Assembly (NCBI GenBank): GCA_921293015.1
Contig: OV121088.1
Span: 26,883,645 to 26,947,644 of the forward strand
Reading direction: 5' to 3'
Source of the DNA: Phorcus lineatus
Taxonomy: Eukaryota > Mollusca > Gastropoda > Trochida > Trochidae
Length of the DNA: 64,000 nt
Each line of letters opens with the position of its first letter. The first letter of the stretch is position 1. Positions 51,040 through 61,000 of the stretch are shown here, piece after piece. A model generated the notes under the pieces. The model saw only the letters and a program-made list of their open reading frames with translations. It ran no database searches and was not told where the DNA came from. The translations under genes and the position numbers were made by a program.

Positions 51040-51074
51040 GGGTCACGTGACCCTGTTAAAACGAAAGTGAAAGT
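51040..51074 (+). promoter_or_regulatory. E-box palindrome plus IRF/ISRE-like element (putative PARP14-like promoter)
   Basis: GGGTCACGTGACCC (51040-51053) is a perfect 14-bp palindrome around GTCACGTGAC, the MiT/TFE 'CLEAR'-type E-box. Nine bases later GAAAGTGAAAGT (51063-51074) matches the GAAANNGAAA core bound by interferon regulatory factors. Both lie just before a plausible untranslated first exon. Vertebrate PARP9/PARP14 genes are interferon-induced, so the motif fits, but function here is inference. Confidence 0.5.
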
Positions 51075-51084
51075 AGGATTCATA

Positions 51085-51176
51085 GGAATGGCGTCGTCGA
51101 AGAAGTAGTGGAAGGGTAAAGATATTTGGAAAGTGTTGCCACTCTAATATTTCCAGCAGAGATTTAGAAGACACAG
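51085..51176 (+). other. Candidate 5'-UTR exon of the PARP14-like gene
   Basis: Sequence after the IRF-like motif contains a tiny reading frame (ATGGCGTCGTCGAAGAAGTAG) and ends in ACACAG|GTATCA. An alternative donor AGG|GTAAAG lies at 51115. The first coding exon begins behind an acceptor at 53450 with 15 untranslated bases, so a separate leader exon is needed; this is the best-placed one. The exact start is unknown. Confidence 0.35.
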
Positions 51177-52182
51177 GTATCACTTACTTATAGTTGGTTA
51201 TCAAAAGAGGAAAATACATCGGGAAAAAAATTCTGTTAACCAAACATTCTCTCTGTTTAGCCCATTTAAGGTAGGACTTTGGATTAACCAGAGCCATTAA
51301 ATTTCATTTAGGCCCGTATCTTACGTACGTGTGATATAGTATAAGTATAACCAGTTTTGAAACTTCTATTATTTCTTACTTTGTATACTGATAAATTTAA
51401 GATTAAAGTTTTTTTGTTGAAAAATGAAGAGAACAGTGAAATGGCAGGGTGTTAAGAATTTACAGTGTTTCAAGGAATAATTTTTGTTAGATTATATTCT
51501 AGTAGGATTTGAACTTCCTTGAAACAGCTTCATTTCTCACAAGGTCTGATATTATGACCTTATGATCTGGGCGATCTCCGGTTAAAGCCTGTGGTATTAG
51601 TATAGGGGCAAGTAACTCTTTAAAAATAATCTTCGCTATCCTCTTTTTAAAGTGACACAGAATTTTTTATGATTTTTAGTGTGGCTTACAATAGAGTCAA
51701 AATACCATATCTGGTCTAAGTTGATATTTCATGATTTCAATGACAATTGAAATAAAGCCATTTACATGTTAGGTAAGCTAATTACCAACCTCACTCTTTG
51801 TTTGAATGAATTGGAACACCTTTAGGCATGCTTGGCAGTTAGAAATAATATTCATCCTCATCGTACTTCATAAAAATTTTATCATCGTCAGAATGATAAA
51901 AAATATGTTCACAACAACTTTATAAAAAATGTTTGGGATACGTGACAGAGATTTACTTCTGCATTTAACAAAAATAGGTTTGACCTGCATCCCGGCTATA
52001 ATCACATACATATTCTGACTTATATTTTTCGCAAGTCATACCAATGAAAAGGATTGAAAATTGTAATTTCGTGGTCTTCTGACATTTTCATTAGAATTCC
52101 TTTGCACTTGATTTTAACATCGTTAAAATGCGTTGTCGCAAAGAAACTGAGTCTTCCAGGCTTATGTCAGAGTAAAAGTAAG

Positions 52183-52251
52183 ATGTCGGGACCGGGGCAA
52201 GCAAAAATCTTCAATTATTTTGCAAAACAAAAGGAAAATGAACTTGATCAA
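52183..52251 (+). CDS. Optional in-frame N-terminal exon with PIP-box-like motif
   Basis: ATG opens 23 codons (MSGPGQAKIFNYFAKQ...LDQ) that stop exactly at CAA|GTGAGC, a good donor, in phase 0. Joined to the acceptor at 53450, the 15 bases before the known ATG read FPTYK without a stop, so the frame continues into MEPMDTSEPQ. QAKIFNYF fits the PCNA-interacting consensus Q-x-x-[ILM]-x-x-[FY]-[FY] at every position; PARP10 is reported to carry such a motif. Alternatively this is the start of a decayed hAT-like transposase gene, as another short frame (SSTTHVSLTENYIG...) follows out of register. Confidence 0.35.
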
Positions 52252-52756
52252 GTGAGCGATCAAAGGGTATTTTAGCAGCACAACACATGTTTCACTGACA
52301 GAAAATTACATTGGCCCTAGTACAAGTAGTGTGAACCTCGGGGAAAACGCATTTGTTTAGAAAAACTTGATACCAAAACCAAAACCAAAACCAAAAACGT
52401 ATTCTTCTTGCAACGAATGGAAAAAGGGATGAGATTGGTCACATTAGAACAATGCTAATAAATAACAAATTATTTAATTGTTAACTTTGGCACCTAAGGG
52501 TATCATGCTATGATTTTCATGCTCGCATTTGTTCTTTAACGATAATTGTTATTTTTCTTGGTCACTCAGTTTATCTATCACATCTTAGTAAAAACAAAAC
52601 AGAAATTAAAGTTTTAATTCTATAATAAAACTTTTTAAATGGAACAAACAAAAAGAATCATGTGCAGCCTGAGTATATCAGGTGCAGTCTGGTAAGAACA
52701 TTCAACTGCACTAGGTGCAGGTCCTGAAAAAAAATGAATTCCATCACTGTGAAGTC

Positions 52757-53206
52757 ATTCTCCCCCCAGAGGTAGCTCCGTAATACATTCCTATACAACC
52801 TCTTGTCTTAATAGGAAGGTTTCTCGGGGAACAAAATGTAGAACGCTGATTGGATGCAATCAAAGTTAATTGTGCAATCACCGACGCTGTTTCAAAAATT
52901 ACCGATATGTCAACTTACCGTAACTAAATCTCTCAAAGTGCCGCCTGCTTCATGTCGACCTGCCTCCAGTAGGGGAGTCGCCTTATAATCATATACAAGG
53001 TAAATGATTTTGACAGCAATTTGGGGGGCTGAGAAAGGGGGTTGCCTTATACACTGGGTCGTGTTATACATTGTAATATACGGTAGTTTAAGTTGCAAAA
53101 TTGTCCGGCTAGGGGAACATCCTGAAGCCAGAGAAACCTCTGTATCAAGACAGAGGTTGTATAGGAATTTATGACAGAGCTACCTCTGTTGGGAGAGAAT
53201 GCTATG
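52757..53206. mobile_element. MITE-like element with about 90-bp imperfect inverted ends
   Basis: The left end 'cattctccccccagaggtag' ... 'attcctatacaacctct' and the right end 'gaggttgtataggaattt' ... 'agctacctctgttgggagag' are mutual reverse complements with small indels, separated by about 250 bp. The interior holds 'gccttata' motifs and facing 'ttaccgta'/'tacggta'. No target duplication identified. Confidence 0.55.
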
Positions 53207-53465
53207 GGGTGTATACTTTTAGTTATCCATGAGTTATAAATTTTAACTGATATAGTACATGATGTTGTCACAAAGTAACAAGGTTTTTTATTTCATGTCC
53301 GGCAAAAATTTATCATAAATATGCATTGATAAGTTATTGATGTACATAAATATGAACATCCCCTAGATTTTGTAATAACAAAAACACCTGCTACTATTGT
53401 TATTTCATTAGATACTGTGTTGTTTTTCAAATCACAAAATTACTTTTCAGTTTCCGACTTACAAG

Positions 53466-55008
53466 ATGGAGCCAATGGACACATCCGAACCTCAAGGTGC
53501 TAGATTCAAGGAACAAGGTAATTGTTACCAAGGTGTTACCCACATGCCAAACTCTTCTCACAATATGCAAACTGGGTCAGCACCAGTGTCTGCGCAAGGT
53601 TCACAACACCTTGGTCATCCAATCTGTAACTTCACACAGATGAATAATCAAGCTTTTCTTAATAGTGAAAACCAACAGATGCAGAATCCTCCTTATCCAT
53701 CAGGTCAAATCCAACAGATGCAGAATCCAGCCTATCCATCTGGTCCAAACCAACAGATGCAGAATCCAGCCTATCCATCAAGTCAAAATTCACAAATGCA
53801 GAATCAGGCTTTTCAAAATATTCAAAACTTCACACAGATGAATAATCAAGCTTTTCTTAATAGTGAAAACCCACAGATGCAGAATTCTTATCCTTCTGGT
53901 CCAAACCAACAGATGCAGAATTCCTATCCATCTGGTCCAAACCAACAGATGCAGATTTCAGCTTATCCATCTGGTCCAAATCAACAGATGCATAATCCGG
54001 CTTATCCATCTGGTCCAAACCAACATATGCAGATTCCAGCTTATCCATCTGGTCCAAACCAACAGATGCAGAATCCTCCTTATCAGTCTGGTCCAAACCA
54101 ACAGATGCAGATTCCAGCTTATCCATCTGGTCCAAACCAACAGATGCAGAATCCTCCTTATCAGTCTGGTCCAAACCAACAGATGAAGAATCCAGCTTAT
54201 CCATCTGGTCCAAACCAACAGATGCAGAATCCTCCTTATCAGTCTGGTCCAAACCAACAGGTGCAGAATCCAGGCTATCCATCTGGTCCAAACCAACAGA
54301 TGCAGAATCCAGCTGGTCCAAACCAACAGATGCAGAATCCAGCTGGTCCAAACCAACATATGCAGCATCCAGGCTATCCATCTGATCCAAACCAACAGAT
54401 GCAGAATCCAGGCTATCCATCTGGTCCAAACCAACAGATGCAGATTCCAGCTTGTCCATCTGGTCCAAACCAACACATGCAGAATCCAGGCTATCCATCA
54501 GGACCAAACCAACAGGTGCAGAATTCAGGCTATCCATCTGGTCCAAACCAACAGATGCAGAATCCAGCTGGTCCAAACCAACAGATGCAGAATCCAGCTG
54601 GTCCAAACCAACAGATGCAGAATCCAGGCTATCCATCTGGTCCAAACCAACACATTCAAAATCCAGCTTGTCCATCTGGTCCAAACCAACACATGCAGAA
54701 TCCAGGCTATCCATCAGGACCAAACCAACAGATGCAGAATCAAGATTTTGCCATTTGCAGAGTACCAGAACCACAAGGGCCTGCAGCATCCAGCAGGCAG
54801 ACACAGCACCCAGTTATCAACAGTGGTCAGACACAACCTTCAGGCAGTGAAAGTTACCAGTTGAGCAAACAAAATCAGTCTTCGGCAAGATCTGCAGAAC
54901 ACCAAGCATCATCAGACTCAAAAGAGGATGTTGATGCGTTGATTGAGAAGGTTAAAGCAGAGAATTTTGAAAAGGATCTGAGGGGGATAGGTAAACCTTC
55001 TACAACAG
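53466..55008 (+). CDS. PARP14-like coding exon A: low-complexity P/N/Q repeat N-terminus
   Basis: 514 codons plus one base. After MEPMDTSEPQ and a Gln/Asn-rich lead (with 'NFTQMNNQAFLNSEN' present twice) come 25 copies of PNQQMQNPAYPSG-type units. The end (about 485-508) turns charged: EDVDALIEKVKAENFEKDLRG. The donor is ACAG|GTGGGT at 55008; a second, equally in-phase donor ATAG|GTAAAC at 54990 would drop six residues. No structured domain is expected in the repeat. Confidence 0.85.
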
Positions 55009-58000
55009 GTGGGTTTATTATATTATTATGTTGAGTGTTATATAAGGTTTATTATTTGAGGTGACATTGCCATATACTATTGCATTCAAAGCTTTAAAAA
55101 AAATCTTATTACATGCAAGATAAATAATACAGATATGTCTTTAAATACTAGTGATAATCATTGCATGTCTTTCCTAGTTTATAACCCCCACCTGTGAATC
55201 AAAGTTGGTATATATCATGGTATCTTTCCTCTGTCAGTCAAGAAAATGGTTACCTGTCTTGCTTTTAATAATCACCAGCTCAAATTTCTTTGAAATGTAT
55301 AATCGCCAGGAAATATTAAATGATTTACTGTAGCCATTGACTATTGTTTTCCCCAACTTATTTTTCTGACATGTTTTGTAAATTACCCCAAAAAGATAAG
55401 TTCTAAGTCCTGAAGTTAGTGTTAAAATTGCTTTTTTAATCAGTCCAAGCATTCATAGCTGTTATATCTGATAGTACAGTGGCAGATCCAGGAATTTAGA
55501 AGGGGGGGTCACCTTTTTAAAAGGGCTTAGGGTTCACCCTCGTAGAGAAATTATATTTCAAATATTTGTAAAAAAAGTTATATAACCCATGCAATTTGTG
55601 GCATGCAACATCTTGTATACAACAAATTGCACTGTTGGACATGCCTTTAAGGCAAAAGTGAGGATGATATTATTGGTTTCGAATTTTGAATCATTAATAT
55701 ATCTCACTTGAACTAAAAATTGGATAATTATCATTTGGAATCTCAGGTTACTGCAAGAAGATGTTGAGTTGCCATGAGCTGCCAGTGGATCTGAATGAAG
55801 ACACTTTGAGCAACTATGTAGAAGTTTGTGGTGATTGTGAGGTGAAGAAATTGGAATTCTCTCTGGACCAAACAGCTGCTCTTGTGACTGTAGATAATGA
55901 GCCAGGTTTGTTGCATTTTATAAGGAAATTTGCGTTTTAATTCTAAGAGTAAACGACAAAAATTCAGTAACAGGTATATGAAGGGTGATACAATGATTTA
56001 AGGTGACCATTTCAAGCTAGGTAAATTATATTTAAATCTAATTTATATGAAAGCTTATCATATTGCAATTCCCCTCAATAACAATGTTTATTTTAGTTGT
56101 CATCTATGTTTTGAGTCAATATTTATCAAGGAACAATTTGTTTGTTATATAATGCACAACAGATTATTGCTACTTATTGCTACAAGAATATACATCTGAA
56201 TAACAACAGTAAAAATGAATGATTTAGCTGTTATAGAAGAAAGGGAGATTGGAAATGTTTCATTTAGCACTTAAGAAGGCAGTCGTAAAGCATTGGAGCA
56301 CTGATTAATAAGACTAAAATTACAGTACAGCTGCATATCAGTAAGGTGTTGTAACTTATATCTTAGCCATAAGTTACACTACAGCTTCATGTTAATGAGA
56401 TGGTGTAACTAAGATCTTAGTCATAAATTACACTACAGCTTCAATTTATGGACTGGTGTAATTAAAATCTTAGCCATGAATTACATTACAGCTTCATATG
56501 AATAAGATGGTGTAATTAAAATCTTAGCAATAGATTACTTTACAGCTGCACATCACTAAGATGAAATAGTTTAGACCCTAACCATTAATTTCAAAACAGC
56601 TGCATATTTCAAAGATATTGTCTAATTGAAATTTTATCTTAGCCAAATCTTTGTTTTCAAAGATGTTTACAATACATATTTAACTTTATCATGAAAACAA
56701 ACTCCCAAAGTTATAATTTAAGATGGTGCATATTTCCTCTCTAATATGTTCATCCGTACAGCAATTGGAAAATGCTCAGTGAAATTGCATCTGGGTTTTT
56801 TTTTGTCTGTTATCAAGCATATATGTCTTGTGGTTAACTAGTTTTTGTGATTAAACATATATGTCTTGTGGTTAACTAGTTTTTGTGATTAAGCATATAT
56901 GTCTTGTAGTAAACTAGTTTTTGTGATTAAGCATATATATGTCTTGTGGTTAACTAGTTTTTGTGATTAAGCATATATGTCTTGTAGTAAACTAGTTTTT
57001 GTAATTAAGCATATATGTCTTGTAGTAAACTAGTTTTTGTGATTAAGCATATATATCTTGTGGTAAACTAGTTTTTGTGATTAAGCATATATGTGTCTTG
57101 TGGTTAACTAGTTTTTGTGATTAAGCATATATGTCTTGTAGTAAACTAGTTTTTGTGATTAAGCATATATGTGTCTTGTGGTTAACTAGTTTTTGTGATT
57201 AAGCATATATGTCTTGTAGTAAACTAGTTTTTGTGATTAAGCATATATGTCTTGTGGTAAACTAGTTTTTGTGATAAAGCATATATATGTCTTGTGGTAA
57301 ACTAGTTTTTGTGATTAAGCATATATATGTCTTGTGGTTAACTAGTTTTTGTGATTCAGCATATATGTCTTGTAGTCAACTAGTTTTGTGATTAAGCATA
57401 TATGTCTTGTAGTAAACTAGTTTTTGTGATTAAGCATATATGTGTCTTGTGGTAAACTAGTTTTTGTGATTAAGCATATATGTCTTGTAGTAACTAGTTT
57501 TTGTGATTAAGCATATATTTGTCTTGTGGTAAACTAGTTTTTGTGATTAAGCATATATGTCTTGTGGTTAACTAGTTTTTGTGATTAAGCATATACGTCT
57601 CGTGGTTAACTAGTTTTTGTGATTAAGCATATACGTCTCGTGGTTAACTAGTTTTTGTGATCTGGCATGAAGTTGTTAATGTTTTCATATTGCAGACTGG
57701 GAAAAACTGACTAAGATGTCTAAAACAAGGCAACTGGAGAACAAAAAAATCAGATATGAACGTCTTTTGCCTTCAATCAGCATCTGTGTGTTGTTTGACC
57801 AGGCTGATGAGAGTAATATGCAGAAATTATATACTAACCTCACACCAAAACCTAAAGACACGTCTACTGTGAAGAGAGGCAAGGACATATTCCATGTGAT
57901 AACTTTTTCTTCTCCCAATGGTATGTATCATATTTCTACTTCTTCTTAAGAACTACTGGCTCCAGAAAGCTGAAATATTGTGTAAAGGTACATTAGCCAA

Positions 58001-61000
58001 TCAGAAGTATGATTGTAGGCACATACAAAGAGGTTGTACACCTGAACACTGATTTTTAACTCTTTCTTTTTGATAACATGAACACAGAAATGCCAAAATC
58101 TTGTTTACATTTACTTTGGTTAATTGAAATGATGAATCTTAACTTGCATGGCCACCTTTAACTTATGTTTGTTTTGTCAGGAGGACAAGTAACTTTTGCA
58201 GGTAGTGTATTGCAGATTTCGTCTCGCTTACTTTAAACAAATATTTTCTCTGGAAGAAAACCCTTTTGAAATATGTAATCTTGGCTTCAATTTCCTTGAC
58301 GTTTAGTTACCCTGAATTAAAGTCACAAGTGGTAGTAACTTCAATTTTTTCCGACATCTTCAAGTTCAAATTCTAGAGAGATTTTCTGTCGATGATTTTG
58401 ATTATTTTCTCATAACGTCAAATAGATTTAACTCTTTAACTCTATTCCAATGATAAATATTTCTGTAGTATAACATTGTAATAATTTCAGATGTTAAAGC
58501 TGTTCTGAGAAAGAAAGATCAATTGGCCAAGGAGTACAAGATGCTGATGTCAGTTTACTTTGAAAGCATTGGTCCTGTACAAGAAAAGTCTGAGTTGGTC
58601 GTTGAGGAAGAGGTTGAACTTACTGTTGGACAAAGTCGACTGCTTTTGACTACAAAGAAACTGGAAGAAATGAGGACATATGTAGACATTGAAATGAAGA
58701 ATGAAAGAATGATTGTGATGAGGGGCAAGCCAAAAGCCGTGTCACATGTGAAGGTAGTTATTCAAGACTTCAACAAACAGTTCAAAGAAAGGAAAGTTGA
58801 ATGTTCCATGGCAAAGCAAAAATACATAATGGATGAAACCTGTGGACAACTCATGCATTTGAGAATGAGAGGGAAAAATATTGAGGGTACTTGGTACGAG
58901 TCCCGCAGACAGCTGATGATCTGTGCAACTTCAGATGCAGACTTGGATCACATTGCAAATTGGATTGACAGACATTTGAAAGAGAAAATTTTTGATTCAA
59001 CAACTGAAGAGTTCAAACAAGCCTTGAAAGCAATGGAACATATGAAAAATGGCTCATACCTGCTAGACTATGGTAACTATCATCATGAACTGGTTCTCGT
59101 GGCCGAGCGTGAAGAATTTCAAGAAGCTTGTCAAATTGTTGATGGTATCCTTGCTCAGAGAAGAGATGAGGAAGAAATGATGAAGAGAAAACAGAAAGAG
59201 AGATCAAGGACATCATTCCAAGAATCCATCAAGGAAACAATACCTAAAGATCACAAGCTTTTCCTTCAAAGGTTTAAACAAAAAGACTTGAAGGCACTTG
59301 AAACAAAATTTAACATCAGCATATTCCTTGAAGGACCAGACAATGAAGTCATTATTTCTGGACAAGTTAACAAAGAGGCTCTTGAAAGTTTCAAGGCTAT
59401 TGTTAGAGATTTGAAGATGGCTATCCTAGCCTTGTCACCAGAAAGCTCAACCCAAATTTTGAGTTCAGGATTTCTAGGATGTTTAGAGAAATATGTTGGT
59501 GACACAGAGAGGTGTGTCATTAGTCATAAGATTCAACCATTAGCCAATGAGAGCGGAGACGAGTCCCTTGGGGGTGCTGTGGGAGGAGCTACATTGGTTC
59601 ACAGTTCTGGACACAGTTCTGGACACACCTCTGGACATGGTTACAGCAACTGCAGAGAAAGGGGAAAAGGAAGCAGCTCACCTGAACCCAAAATACCAAA
59701 ACGTGTTGATAGAAACAAAAGAAGTGAGTTAGTATAACTATCATATACAAAAGAGTGTTATTGGCTAATTAATCATCTAATAAGCTTGTCGACGACTCAA
59801 ATACTAACAGACATAAAATATATCATTTCTGTAAAGGTGGGCTATTGGATTTTGATGTTGGTTCTGACATTTTGCGTCTAGGTAAAATACTTATAAGAAA
59901 CAACTAATTTTAAGTTTCAGATTTCATATTCATAATTAACATGCCTTTTTTCATTTTTTAAAAAAGAAGTGCTTGAAAGTTTTGAAATCTGAACGATTTA
60001 CTTGTAATCTCTGTCAAATCAGTTTTGAATTGAATAAATTTAAAAAAGTAAACACCATCTTTGGTGTTACTCAAAAAAAGGATTTTCAATTTGCATTTAA
60101 AATATTGATTTACCTGTGGTAAAAAAATTAACATTTGCACATGTTTTTGAAACAGGATAAATGATTTTAAAAAATATTTTCAATATTCTAGCATTTCAGA
60201 GGCAAATACAGTTCATTGTCAATGAAGGAGAAATTGCAAAGGAAAAGGTTAGACCAGTTTTTATTTACTTTTGTCAGTGAATGCTTATAAATAATTTATG
60301 ATATTTTTAAGATGCAGTGAAAGCTTTTAAAACAATATTTTTTATTTGTGAATCATTCTGTATTGAAAATTAAGTGTGCCATAATTATATATGATGTCTG
60401 CATGAGCCATCAATCGTGAACATCCCGCTTATTGTATCAATATTATCTCTTGTATGAAGTAAGGGATCATAGTGGACAAAATAGGAGCAGAAGGGTGATA
60501 GGAGAAAATGTCTCTTAACACAGTAGATGTATTCATTAATTTATCTCTTATTAAGATATCTACTTTGGGCTGTGTTACTCTAGTTAAATCTTAAATGTTG
60601 AAAAAAATAACGTATTTAATTTTTTATAAATATTAGGATGTTAAAAAAAATATGATGCTCCATTAATCAGTTTATTTTTTCCCTAAGATTTAAAATTCAT
60701 TGAGTAATTAAAAAAGACAACTCAAAATCAGGATACTCGCACAAATGATACATCTTAAAATGTACCTAAAACCTACCTAATGTAAAAAAAATGTCCACTT
60801 TTTTAAAACTAAAATATGAGCTTTTAGTTAATTTTTAGCTCATCAGACCTAAAAGATCAAATTGGCTTTTTGCATGGTTTGATGTCCGCTGTTCATTTGG
60901 GACTGCCATAACAATAAGACTGCACCAGGCTCACAGTAACTTGGGAGAAATTGATTGAAACCTAATTGTTGCTTTTTCTCTGAGTATTTGCTTGATGTTA

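Larger units (their letters stand above)
51177..53450 (+). other. Putative intron 1 of the PARP14-like gene
   Basis: Contains the optional exon at 52183-52251 and a MITE-like inverted pair at 52757-53206. The acceptor is ttacttttcag (to 53450). The 5' boundary depends on the leader exon. Confidence 0.45.
55906..57695 (+). other. PARP14-like intron B
   Basis: 1.8 kb, with two separate minisatellites listed below. Acceptor CATATTGCAG. Confidence 0.85.

Noticed and set aside
53857-54804. 315-codon minus-strand frame with LDSASVGLDQMD repeats
   Set aside because: The 39-bp sense repeat keeps all frames open. The sense frame is spliced to RRM/KH/macro exons, while the antisense one has no independent start or continuation.
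53958-54850. Other repeat-derived frames (LVWTRWIS and SIWSKPTHAE types)
   Set aside because: Same cause: alternative registers of the coding minisatellite.
56817-57662. CRISPR-like array in intron B
   Set aside because: Whole units repeat without unique spacers; it is an intronic minisatellite.
57685-57918. 77-codon minus-strand frame
   Set aside because: It is antisense to coding exon C, whose sense frame is supported by splice phases and the RRM fold.
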